Assembly: GCA_002427975.1 (NCBI GenBank) | Contig: DIZT01000332.1 | Coordinates: 4,065 to 18,905 of the forward strand | From: Micrococcaceae bacterium UBA6021 | GTDB lineage: Bacteria > Actinomycetota > Actinomycetes > Actinomycetales > Micrococcaceae | Length of the DNA stretch: 14,841 bases | Direction of reading: 5' to 3' | Part shown: one piece after another, positions 1 through 6,019 of the stretch | How positions within the stretch are numbered: position 1 is the first letter of the stretch | How the letters are laid out: each line of letters begins with the position of its first letter | Position numbers and translations under genes: made by a program | The notes under the pieces: generated by a model | The model's input: only the letters and a program-made list of their open reading frames with translations | What the model was told of the DNA's origin: nothing | Databases searched by the model: none

Positions 1-24
1 CTTCTGAACTGCAAAGGAAACACC

Positions 25-984
25 ATGACCGTCATCACCGAAACCAAGCTCCAGTTCACCAAGCTCAGCTCCCGCATCGGCGCCGAAATCCGCGGCCTGG
101 ACCTCAGCGGCGACCTGTCCGCAGACACCGTGGCCCAAATCCGCGCCGCCCTGAATACCCACAAGGCCCTGGTGTTCCGGGAAGCCAACATCCGCACCGA
201 CGAGGACCAGGTGCGTTTCGCCAGCCTCTTCGGCCCGCTCACCAAGGCCCACCCAACAGTGGCCTCCGTGGACGGCAAGCCGGCCGTCCTGCCCGTGGAC
301 AGCGAAAACGGCAGCGCCAATAACTGGCACACGGACGTCACGTTTGTGGTGAACCCGCCGCAGGCCTCCACCCTGCGCAGCATCACCCTGCCGGCCTATG
401 GTGGTGAAACCCTGATCGCGTCCTCGGGCGGCGCCTACCAGGACCTCCCCGAGGAGCTGCGGAACTTCGCCGATACCCTCTGGGCCATCCATACCAACGA
501 CTACGACTACTCCGTGCCCAAGAACCTGGAACACGCCAACTCTGAGGAACGGCGCAAGGAGTTTACCCGGATCCACTTCGAATCCGCCCACCCCGTGGTC
601 CGGGTCCATCCGCTGACCGGGGAGCGGGGACTGTTCATCGGCGGTTTCGCGCAGCGGCTGAGGATCGTTGGCCTGTCCAACACCGAGTCCAAGGACATCC
701 TGCGCCTCCTGCAGGCCTACGTCACCCGTCCGGAGAACGTGGTGCGTGTGAACTGGGAGCCGGACCAGCTGGTGCTGTTCGACAACCGCATCACCCAGCA
801 CTATGCACCGGACAACTACGACGGCCAACCGCGCCAGCTCAACCGCGTGACCATCGCCGGGGACCTCCCCCGGGGCGTGGACGGCCGCAGCAGCACGTCC
901 ATCAAGGGCGACTCGTCCGCCTACTCCGAGACCGTAGTTGTCCCCGAAGCGGCTGCCCCTGAAGCAGCAGGAGTCCGGCCGTGA
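25..984 (+). CDS. TauD/AtsK-family Fe(II)/2-oxoglutarate-dependent dioxygenase
   Basis: This 319-residue protein has the TauD/TfdA fold signature. Members use Fe(II), O2 and 2-oxoglutarate to hydroxylate the carbon next to a sulfonate or sulfate ester, releasing sulfite or sulfate as a cytoplasmic sulfur source. The iron triad is visible: H102 and D104 in WHTDVTF, and H259 in DNRITQHYAPDNY. R270 and R274 in PRQLNRVTIAGD sit where the 2-oxoglutarate-binding arginines of TauD lie. Length suits the family apart from an Ala/Pro-rich tail of about 30 residues. The ATG is preceded by AAAGGA (13-18) at a 6-base spacing. The stop overlaps the GTG of the following flavin monooxygenase, so the two are translationally coupled and probably serve organosulfur scavenging. 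Taurine, alkyl sulfates or another sulfonate are all possible substrates; the sequence does not decide, so no symbol is given. The family call is firm. Confidence 0.9.
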   Translation: MTVITETKLQFTKLSSRIGAEIRGLDLSGDLSADTVAQIRAALNTHKALVFREANIRTDEDQVRFASLFGPLTKAHPTVASVDGKPAVLPVDSENGSANNWHTDVTFVVNPPQASTLRSITLPAYGGETLIASSGGAYQDLPEELRNFADTLWAIHTNDYDYSVPKNLEHANSEERRKEFTRIHFESAHPVVRVHPLTGERGLFIGGFAQRLRIVGLSNTESKDILRLLQAYVTRPENVVRVNWEPDQLVLFDNRITQHYAPDNYDGQPRQLNRVTIAGDLPRGVDGRSSTSIKGDSSAYSETVVVPEAAAPEAAGVRP

Positions 985-2333
985 CCGCGCAGGTTGGCGG
1001 CGCCAGGCAGCTGCACCTGAATGCCTTCCTGATGAGCACCGGCCATCATGAGGCGTCGTGGCGGCTGCCGGAGAGCAACAGTTTCGCCGGGACGGACGTG
1101 GCCCATTTCCAGCGGCTGGCCCAGACCGCAGAGCGCGGCAAACTGGATTCGATCTTCTTTGCCGACTCTCCGGTGCTGCACGGAAACGTGGCCCAGCGGC
1201 CCTACACGAGCCTCGAACCCACCGTGCTGCTCGCCGCCATCGCAGCCGTCACGGAACGGATCGGGCTGATCGCCACGGCCTCCACCACCTACAACGAGCC
1301 CTACAACCTGGCTCGGCGCTTTGCCTCCGTGGACCACGTTAGCGGCGGCAGGGCAGGCTGGAATGTGGTGACCACCGCGGGAGACGCGGCCGCCAGGAAC
1401 TTCTCCCTCGCCGGCCAGCCCGCCCACTCGCAACGGTACGAGCGGGCCGCGGAATTCCTGGATGTGACCAGGAAACTCTGGGACAGCTGGCAGGACGACG
1501 CCGTGGTGGCGGACAAGGATGCCGGGGTCTGGGCGGACAGTTCGCGCGTGCATCCGGTCAACCACCACGGGCAGCATTTCCAGGTGGAGGGCGCCCTGGA
1601 TGTGCCCCGGTCCGTCCAGGGGCATCCGGTGATTGTCCAGGCAGGTTCCTCGGAGAACGGCAAGGACTTCGCGGCCGGGTACGCGGAGGCGGTCTTCACG
1701 GCGCACCAGACCCTGGCGGATGCCCAGGACTTTTACGCCGACCTGAAAAGGCGGACGACGGCGGCGGGCCGGGACCCGCAGTCCATCAAGATCCTGCCGG
1801 GAATCGTTCCGGTCATCGGCGCCACGGAGGCCGAGGCGCTGAAGCTGGAGCGGGAGCTGGACGAGCTGATCCTGCCGGAGCACGCGGTGGGGCAGCTGGC
1901 CAACCTGTTGCGGGTCTCCCCGGACTCCCTGAAACTGGATGGCCAGCTGCCGGCCGACCTGCCGTCGGAGGATGAGATCGAGGGTTCCAAGAGCCGCTAC
2001 ACCCTTATACTGAACCTCGCACGCAACGAACGGCTGACCGTCCGGCAGCTCATCGGCCGGCTCGGAGGAGGCCGCGGGCACCGTACGTTCGCCGGGACAC
2101 CGGAGCAGGTGGCCGATGCCATCCAGCATTGGTTCCAGTCCGGCGCCGCCGACGGCTTCAACATCATGCCGCCGGTGCTGCCCTCCGGCCTGGACATCTT
2201 TGTGGACCAGGTGGTTCCCATCCTCCAGGAGCGTGGGCTGTTCCGGCGTGAATATGCCGGCCGCACCCTTCGCGAGCACTACGGACTGGCCATCCCGGCC
2301 AACTCGTTTGAGCCGGTCCCGCAGCCCGCGTGA
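981..2333 (+). CDS. NtaA/SnaA/DszA-family FMN-dependent monooxygenase (LLM class)
   Basis: This 450-residue protein belongs to the bacterial luciferase-like (TIM-barrel) flavin monooxygenases, in the nitrilotriacetate/dibenzothiophene-sulfone/dimethylsulfide branch. These enzymes use reduced FMN, supplied by a separate reductase, and O2 to split C-S or C-N bonds. Branch hallmarks are TGHHEASWRLP (20-30), STTYNEPYNLAR (101-112), SGGRAGWNVVTT (121-132) and the C-terminal block beginning DGFNIMPPVLPSG (381-393) and followed by VPILQERGLFRREY. Length is normal for the branch. The GTG start at 981 has AGGAG at 969-973 (7-base spacing) and lies within the last four bases of the dioxygenase gene, so the two are coupled. 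Pairing with a TauD-type dioxygenase is common in sulfonate/sulfate-ester gene sets and suggests an organosulfur substrate. No flavin reductase or transporter is visible here; such genes may lie left of the window. A strong hairpin follows the stop. Confidence 0.88.
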   Translation: MTAQVGGARQLHLNAFLMSTGHHEASWRLPESNSFAGTDVAHFQRLAQTAERGKLDSIFFADSPVLHGNVAQRPYTSLEPTVLLAAIAAVTERIGLIATASTTYNEPYNLARRFASVDHVSGGRAGWNVVTTAGDAAARNFSLAGQPAHSQRYERAAEFLDVTRKLWDSWQDDAVVADKDAGVWADSSRVHPVNHHGQHFQVEGALDVPRSVQGHPVIVQAGSSENGKDFAAGYAEAVFTAHQTLADAQDFYADLKRRTTAAGRDPQSIKILPGIVPVIGATEAEALKLERELDELILPEHAVGQLANLLRVSPDSLKLDGQLPADLPSEDEIEGSKSRYTLILNLARNERLTVRQLIGRLGGGRGHRTFAGTPEQVADAIQHWFQSGAADGFNIMPPVLPSGLDIFVDQVVPILQERGLFRREYAGRTLREHYGLAIPANSFEPVPQPA

Positions 2334-2365
2334 TGAGCCAAAACTGACGCACCAAACGGGAAGAA

Positions 2366-2411
2366 GGAAGTGCCCTTCCCTGGCCAGGTTCGGTCGGGGA
2401 GGGGCACTTCC
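2366..2411. terminator. Bidirectional terminator-like hairpin between convergent genes
   Basis: Arms 2366-2380 (GGAAGTGCCCTTCCC) and 2397-2411 form a 15-bp stem with one G-T wobble and a 16-base loop. It lies between the stop of the flavin monooxygenase (+) and the stop of the VOC gene (-), so it can serve both. Read on the minus strand it is followed by a T/C-rich stretch; on the plus strand there is no T-tract. A second, smaller GC hairpin (CCGGAGC / GCTCCGG, 2417-2433) sits just before the VOC stop codon. Confidence 0.7.
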
Positions 2412-2437
2412 GGTTGCCGGAGCCCGGCTCCGGTGAC

Positions 2438-3220
2438 TCAGGAAGTGTGTTCAGCCTGGATGATTTTGAACAGGGCGCCCGTCGGATCCGTCAGCGTGGC
2501 CAGGCGTCCGAACGGGGAATCCTGGGCAGCATCGATGACAGTCGCTCCCATGGAAACGGCCTTCTCGACGGAGGCGTCGGCGCTTTCCACGGCAAAGTAC
2601 GTTTGCCAGCTGGAAGGCACGTCGGCGGGCAGGAAGCCGGAGGCGTCCAGAATGCCGGCTTTCGCCGCGTAGCCCGCGCCCAAAGTGGTGTAGCGGAACT
2701 CCGGCTTATCGCTCATGACATCCGTGTCCCAGCCAAACACCTCCTGGTAGAACTTCACGGCGGCGTCGTAATCCTTGGTGTGGAGCTCGTGCCAAGCGGC
2801 CGCGCCCGGCTCGCCCACCAACTCATACCCGCGCATTTCGCGCGGCTGCCAGATGCCGATGGCCGCGCCGGCTGCGTCGCCGAATACGGCCATGTGGCCC
2901 TGTTCCGGAACATCCATGGGCGGCATGTAGACCTGGCCGCCGTTGGCCGTGACGGCGGCGGCGGTGGCTTCGGCGTCGTCCGAGCGGAGGTACGTGGACC
3001 AGACGTCAGGCATGCCGGCCTGGTCCTCGTCCTTCTGCATGAGCCCGGCCACGGTCCTGCCGTTCTTCCGGGCTGTGGTGTAACCGCCGTACTTCTCCTC
3101 GTCTCCGGTCTCGTATTCCCAGCCGAAGAGTTCGCCGTAGAACTGTCGGGCTTTGGCGATGTCTGACGTCATAAGGTCGATCCAGCAGGGTGCGCCGGGG
3201 GTGATCTCGGGTGAAGGCAT
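2438..3220 (-). CDS. Two-domain VOC family protein (Cfp30B/glyoxalase-like)
   Basis: This 260-residue protein consists of two vicinal-oxygen-chelate modules. One is at about residues 9-125, opening with CWIDLMTSDIAKARQFYGEL; the other is at about 137-255, opening with WHELHTKDYDAAVKFYQEVF. The paired FY..LFGW and FY..VFGW signatures after the first beta strand mark each module. Length and layout match the actinobacterial Cfp30B (Rv0577-like) group of about 260 residues. VOC proteins may be metal-dependent lyases, dioxygenases or metabolite binders; the reaction cannot be read from this sequence. The ATG start (3218-3220, complement) has AAGGAG at 3227-3232 with a 6-base spacing. The gene stands alone between a convergent hairpin on its 3' side and the tRNA-Ser terminator upstream. 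It could be a methylglyoxal- or antibiotic-type VOC protein, but the tandem architecture favours the Cfp30B-like group. Confidence 0.87.
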   Translation of the reverse strand: MPSPEITPGAPCWIDLMTSDIAKARQFYGELFGWEYETGDEEKYGGYTTARKNGRTVAGLMQKDEDQAGMPDVWSTYLRSDDAEATAAAVTANGGQVYMPPMDVPEQGHMAVFGDAAGAAIGIWQPREMRGYELVGEPGAAAWHELHTKDYDAAVKFYQEVFGWDTDVMSDKPEFRYTTLGAGYAAKAGILDASGFLPADVPSSWQTYFAVESADASVEKAVSMGATVIDAAQDSPFGRLATLTDPTGALFKIIQAEHTS

Positions 3221-3335
3221 GGTGGGCTCCTTGGTTGTGCAGGCGGAATGCCCGGCCTCAAAGGGCCGGCAGAGACAGGAATGACACTATGCCCGGACCC
3301 TGACAGTTTCAACGGAACAGACGGTTAAAACGAAG

Positions 3336-3369
3336 AACCCCGGTCCGCCATAACTGGCGTACCGGGGTT
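3336..3369 (-). terminator. Intrinsic terminator of the tRNA-Ser gene
   Basis: Arms AACCCCGGT (3336-3344) and ACCGGGGTT (3361-3369) enclose a second stem CGCCA (3346-3350) / TGGCG (3355-3359) with a TAAC loop. The two stems are separated only by a C-T mismatch, giving a 14-pair hairpin. On the minus strand it starts 8 bases beyond the 3' end of the tRNA and is followed by a T-rich run (TTCTTCGTTTT). Confidence 0.85.
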
Positions 3370-3376
3370 TCATTCG

Positions 3377-3464
3377 CGGAAGGTAAGAGATTCGAACTCT
3401 TGGTACGGGGTTACCGCACACTAGTTTTCAAGACTAGCTCCTTCGGCCGCTCGGACAACCTTCC
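3377..3464 (-). tRNA. tRNA-Ser (anticodon UGA)
   Basis: An 88-base class II tRNA is read on the minus strand. The 5' acceptor arm GGAAGGT (3464-3458) pairs perfectly with ACCTTCC (3384-3378). The discriminator base is G (3377), as expected for serine. The anticodon arm CTAGT...ACTAG encloses a loop with TGA. A long variable arm (about 3405-3418, complement) and the T-arm motif GTTCGAATC are present. The 3' CCA is not encoded. It decodes UCA and other UCN serine codons. A minus-strand -10-like TATGAA (complement of 3479-3484) lies 14 bases upstream, with no clear -35. The gene is divergent from the quinone oxidoreductase and has its own terminator. No copy of its 3' end occurs elsewhere in the window, so it shows no sign of being an integration site here. 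Confidence 0.96.
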
Positions 3465-3494
3465 CTAACGAGTAGTGTTTCATAGGCAGTTGGC

Positions 3495-3545
3495 TGCACC
3501 AAAACAGAGTCTGGAGTGCGTCCGGTGCACACTGGTTTTGGGGCA
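3495..3545. promoter_or_regulatory. Imperfect dyad between tRNA-Ser and quinone oxidoreductase
   Basis: TGCACCAAAAC (3495-3505) and GTTTTGGGGCA (3535-3545) are inverted repeats with a single mismatch (A/G), separated by 29 bases. They lie in the divergent promoter region, 28 bases before the ATG of the oxidoreductase. The interval also holds the palindrome GTGCAC (3525-3530). It could be an operator for the oxidoreductase or a leader hairpin, and chance is not excluded. Confidence 0.35.
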
Positions 3546-3573
3546 ACGAATCAGCTAGAAACGGGAGTTCTGC

Positions 3574-4557
3574 ATGAAAGCCGTCTATATAACAAAGCCT
3601 GGCGGTCCGGAGGTGCTGGAGGTCCGCGAGGTGGACGCGCCGGTACCAGGGCAGGGCGAGGTACTGATCGACGTCGTCGCGGCCGGCCTGAACAGGGCGG
3701 ACGTGCAGCAGCGCAGGGGCTACTATCCGCCGCCGCCGGGCGCTTCCGAGGTCCCCGGCCTGGAAGTTTCCGGCAGGATCGCCGGGTTTGGCCCCGGCGT
3801 CACCAAGCCGTTTTCCGTAGGTGACAAGGTGGTAGCGCTGCTGGCCGGCGGCGGCTACGCGGAGCAGGTTGCGGTGCCGGCGGAGCAGGTCCTGCGGATT
3901 CCCGACGGCGTTGATGTGGTCACCGCCGCGTCGCTGCCGGAAGTGGCAGCCACCGTGTACTCGAACCTGATCATGACGGCGCAGCTGCAGCCGGGCGAGA
4001 CCGTCCTGATCCACGGCGCCACGGGCGGGATCGGCACTATGGCCATCCAGTTGGCAAAGGCCTTCGGCGCCAAGGTGGCCACCACGGCCGGAACGGCGGA
4101 AAAGGTCGGCACAGCCAAGGCTTTCCTGGGCGCGGACATCGCCATCAATTACAACGAGGAAGACTTTCCGGAAAGCCTGAAGCGGCAGAACGGCGGCAAA
4201 GGTGCCGACGTGATCCTCGACGTCGTGGGTGCCAAGTACCTGGCGCAGAACGTTGAGGCCCTGGCTGACTACGGCCGGCTCGTCGTGATCGGACTGCAGG
4301 GCGGAGTCAAGGGTGAATTGGATCTCGGCCAGCTCCTGCGCAAGCGCGCGGCAGTGGTGGCAACGTCGCTGAGGCCCCGTCCGGTCCAGGAGAAGGGCGC
4401 CATCATGAACGCGGTGCGGGAATCCGTGTGGCCCCTCATTGCCGATGGCCGGATCCGCCCCCTGGTGGCCAAAACGTTTCCGCTGGACCAGGCCGCCGCC
4501 GCGCATGAGTACTTCGACAGCGGCGACCATGTCGGCAAGATCCTGTTGGTCATGTAG
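3574..4557 (+). CDS. PIG3-type NAD(P)H-quinone oxidoreductase (zinc-free MDR family)
   Basis: This 327-residue medium-chain dehydrogenase/reductase is of the quinone oxidoreductase type. An N-terminal GroES-like domain carries the subgroup signature NRADVQQRRGYYPPPPGA (40-57) followed by PGLEVSGRI (61-69). A Rossmann domain has HGATGGIG (147-154) for the NAD(P)H diphosphate. The catalytic and structural zinc cysteines of alcohol dehydrogenases are absent, as expected for quinone/enone reductases. Length is typical. The family reduces quinones or alpha,beta-unsaturated carbonyls in the cytoplasm, usually in redox or electrophile defence; the true substrate is unknown. The ATG has GGGAG (3563-3567) at a 6-base spacing. 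It is transcribed away from tRNA-Ser and ends 18 bases before the promoter of the PadR operon, with no clear terminator between, so some read-through is possible. Confidence 0.9.
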   Translation: MKAVYITKPGGPEVLEVREVDAPVPGQGEVLIDVVAAGLNRADVQQRRGYYPPPPGASEVPGLEVSGRIAGFGPGVTKPFSVGDKVVALLAGGGYAEQVAVPAEQVLRIPDGVDVVTAASLPEVAATVYSNLIMTAQLQPGETVLIHGATGGIGTMAIQLAKAFGAKVATTAGTAEKVGTAKAFLGADIAINYNEEDFPESLKRQNGGKGADVILDVVGAKYLAQNVEALADYGRLVVIGLQGGVKGELDLGQLLRKRAAVVATSLRPRPVQEKGAIMNAVRESVWPLIADGRIRPLVAKTFPLDQAAAAHEYFDSGDHVGKILLVM

Positions 4558-4564
4558 CGGATAG

Positions 4565-4575
4565 ATACTGAGTAT
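4565..4575. promoter_or_regulatory. Candidate PadR operator, upstream copy (ATAC-TGA-GTAT)
   Basis: The 11-base palindrome ATACTGAGTAT has five-base arms around one central G. It abuts the predicted -35 element and shares one base with it. The same ATAC-N3-GTAT pattern recurs at 4610-4620, 45 bases away centre to centre. That spacing and its position before a PadR gene suggest an operator. Binding is inferred. Confidence 0.5.
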
Positions 4576-4603
4576 TGCTTCGCCACGCGCACTGCGTTAG
4601 TCT
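4575..4603 (+). promoter_or_regulatory. Predicted promoter of the padR-ABC operon
   Basis: A -35-like TTGCTT (4575-4580) and a -10-like TAGTCT (4598-4603) are separated by exactly 17 bases, which would place the transcript start near 4610. An alternative -10, TATACG (4609-4614), has no matching -35. The start region falls on the second ATAC-N3-GTAT dyad, consistent with repression by occlusion. Confidence 0.45.
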
Positions 4604-4609
4604 CACTCT

Positions 4610-4620
4610 ATACGCGGTAT
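4610..4620. promoter_or_regulatory. Candidate PadR operator, downstream copy (ATAC-GCG-GTAT)
   Basis: ATACGCGGTAT has four-base arms around GCG and is the same ATAC-N3-GTAT form as 4565-4575. It covers the predicted transcription start and merges with the left arm of the larger inverted repeat 4615-4649. Confidence 0.45.
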
Positions 4621-4649
4621 GCACGGGTCTTGGGGGTCCGTGCATACCG
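4615..4649. promoter_or_regulatory. Perfect 12-bp inverted repeat in the padR leader
   Basis: CGGTATGCACGG (4615-4626) and CCGTGCATACCG (4638-4649) are exact reverse complements with an 11-base spacer. They contain TATGCA and TGCATA, the half-sites known for the PadR-family regulator AphA, although AphA sites have a 6-base spacer and here it is 17. The element could be a DNA operator or a stable mRNA hairpin ending 17 bases before the ribosome binding site at 4667. Confidence 0.6.
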
Positions 4650-4666
4650 ACGCCGACGCCACCGCT

Positions 4667-4671
4667 AGGAG
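4667..4671 (+). promoter_or_regulatory. Ribosome binding site that fixes the padR start at 4676
   Basis: AGGAG lies 4 bases before the ATG at 4676. An earlier in-frame ATG (4619) has no such site and sits inside the left arm of the inverted repeat, so 4676 is preferred. Confidence 0.75.
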
Positions 4672-4675
4672 CATC

Positions 4676-5284
4676 ATGTCCATCCGCCACAGCCTCCTCG
4701 CCTTGCTGCAGGACCAGCCGCGTTACGGCTACCAGCTCAGGGTTGAGTTCGAAAACCGCACCGGGTCCACCTGGCCCCTGAATATCGGGCAGGTGTACAC
4801 CACCCTGGACCGGCTGGAACGTGACGGGCTGGTCAGCAACGACGGCAGTGACGGCGAAGGCCACGTGGTTTACACCATCACCGACGCCGGCAAAGCGGAG
4901 GTGCAGGGCTGGTTCGCCGCCCCCGTGGAGCGCAACAACCCGCCCCGGAACGAACTGGCCATCAAATTGGCGCTCGCGGTTACGCTGCCCGGCGTGGATG
5001 TGCAGGCCATCATCCAGGCCCAGCGCGTGGCATCCATCCGGGCGCTGCAGGATTACACCAAGGCCCGGCGCGACACCGCTTCCAATCAGCGGGCGGCGGA
5101 CACCGCCTGGCTGCTGGTGCTGGATTCGCTGATCTTCCAGACGGAAGCGGAGGTCCGCTGGCTGGACCTCTGCGAGGCGCGGATGGTGCAGCAGGCGCAG
5201 AACGGCCAAGCCACGGCACGCAAATCGTCCAACGGGGTCACTGTGGAAGAGGCTGCCCCGCTCATCGCGGATAACCGCCGATGA
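4676..5284 (+). CDS. PadR-family transcriptional regulator
   Basis: This 202-residue regulator starts with the PadR winged-helix domain. SIRHSLLALL and YGYQL (18-22) lead into the recognition helix, GQVYTTLDRLERDGLV (38-53). The wing ends in VYTITDAG (65-72). The C-terminal half (about 90-180) is predicted helical and would form the dimer and ligand module. Its length places it with the longer PadR proteins (PadR/AphA-like) rather than the 110-residue LmrR type. PadR proteins commonly repress adjacent transporter genes and are relieved by a ligand such as a drug or phenolic. Here the gene overlaps the ABC ATPase gene by 4 bases (ATGA), and dyads lie around its promoter, so autoregulation of the whole operon is likely. 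The chosen start has AGGAG at 4667-4671; starting at 4619 would add 19 residues unlike the family. Confidence 0.88.
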   Translation: MSIRHSLLALLQDQPRYGYQLRVEFENRTGSTWPLNIGQVYTTLDRLERDGLVSNDGSDGEGHVVYTITDAGKAEVQGWFAAPVERNNPPRNELAIKLALAVTLPGVDVQAIIQAQRVASIRALQDYTKARRDTASNQRAADTAWLLVLDSLIFQTEAEVRWLDLCEARMVQQAQNGQATARKSSNGVTVEEAAPLIADNRR

Positions 5285-6018
5285 GCGTCCAGGGGCCGGC
5301 GCAGGTCCTGGAAATCGCCAAGGTCAGCAGGACGTTCGGTGAAGGAGCGACGGCGGTCGCCGCGCTCCGGGAGGTTGACCTCACCATCAGCGCGGGCGAG
5401 TTCGTCGCCGTGATGGGGCCGTCAGGTTCCGGAAAATCCTCCCTCCTGGCGCTCGCAGGAGGACTGGACCGGCCGACGTCGGGGGGTGTCTTTGTGGAGT
5501 CAACACCCCTGGGTGGGCTGGGACTGAACGAACTCGCCCGGTTGCGCCGCCGCGCCGTCGGCTATGTCTTCCAGGACTTCAACCTTGTCCCCACCCTGAC
5601 CGCGGCCGAGAACGTGGCGCTGCCGCTGGAGCTGGACGGGACGGCCACCCGGAAGGCGCAGCGCCAGGCGCTGGACGCGCTGCGGCAGGTGGGCATCCCG
5701 GAACTGGCGGCCCGCTTTATGGACCAGATGTCCGGTGGACAGCAGCAGCGGGTGGCGATTGCGCGTGCCATTGTGGGGGACCGCCGGCTGATCCTGGCCG
5801 ACGAACCCACCGGAGCGCTGGATTCCACCACCGGCCACGGTGTGATGGAGGTGCTCCGGGGACGGGCGGATGCCGGAGCGGCTGTGATGCTGGTGACCCA
5901 CGAGGCCCGGCACGCGGCTTGGGCTGACCGCGTGGTCTTCCTCCGGGACGGCCGGATCGTGGACCAGGCGGCTGCCATGCATGATCCTGCCATGCTCCTC
6001 GCGCAGGCCGGCAACTGA
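5281..6018 (+). CDS. ABC transporter ATP-binding protein (MacB/LolD-type)
   Basis: This 245-residue nucleotide-binding subunit is of the type that pairs with FtsX-like permeases. All ATPase motifs are intact: Walker A GPSGSGKS (46-53), Q-loop Q98 in YVFQDFNLVP, signature SGGQQQR (151-157), Walker B LILADEP with catalytic E175, D-loop GALD (178-181) and H-loop H207. YVFQDFNLVPTLTAAENV is characteristic of the MacB/LolD/BceA group. The start ATG overlaps the padR stop (ATGA), and the stop is one base before the GTG of the permease, so the three genes form one coupled unit. The complex would sit on the inner face of the cell membrane and power substrate extrusion, peptide sensing or detoxification, or envelope-protein handling by a mechanotransmission-type permease. 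The substrate is unknown; a PadR partner hints at toxic-compound or peptide response. Confidence 0.93.
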   Translation: MSVQGPAQVLEIAKVSRTFGEGATAVAALREVDLTISAGEFVAVMGPSGSGKSSLLALAGGLDRPTSGGVFVESTPLGGLGLNELARLRRRAVGYVFQDFNLVPTLTAAENVALPLELDGTATRKAQRQALDALRQVGIPELAARFMDQMSGGQQQRVAIARAIVGDRRLILADEPTGALDSTTGHGVMEVLRGRADAGAAVMLVTHEARHAAWADRVVFLRDGRIVDQAAAMHDPAMLLAQAGN

Positions 6019-6019
6019 C

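Noticed and set aside
921..2279. 452-residue open frame antisense to the flavin monooxygenase
   Set aside because: A codon-bias shadow: low-complexity Arg/Gly/Val/His composition and no recognisable motifs, opposite a gene with clear family signatures.
2414..3166. 250-residue plus-strand open frame opposite the VOC gene
   Set aside because: A shadow of the VOC gene, which has both domain signatures and a good ribosome site on the minus strand.
3377..3464. tRNA-Ser as an attachment site for a mobile element
   Set aside because: No integrase, no direct repeat of the tRNA 3' end and no change in base or codon use around it within the window.
3421..4530. 369-residue minus-strand open frame opposite the quinone oxidoreductase
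   Set aside because: It runs into the tRNA-Ser gene, has no protein-like pattern and is antisense to a well-recognised enzyme.
4619..4675. Extended start for padR at ATG 4619
   Set aside because: The added 19 residues do not look like PadR, there is no ribosome site, and the ATG lies in the left arm of the inverted repeat. ATG 4676 has AGGAG.
5981..6019. ATG start for the permease inside the ATPase gene
   Set aside because: It would add 13 residues of poor character and overlap the ATPase by 38 bases. GTG 6020, one base after the stop, fits the tight coupling of the operon.
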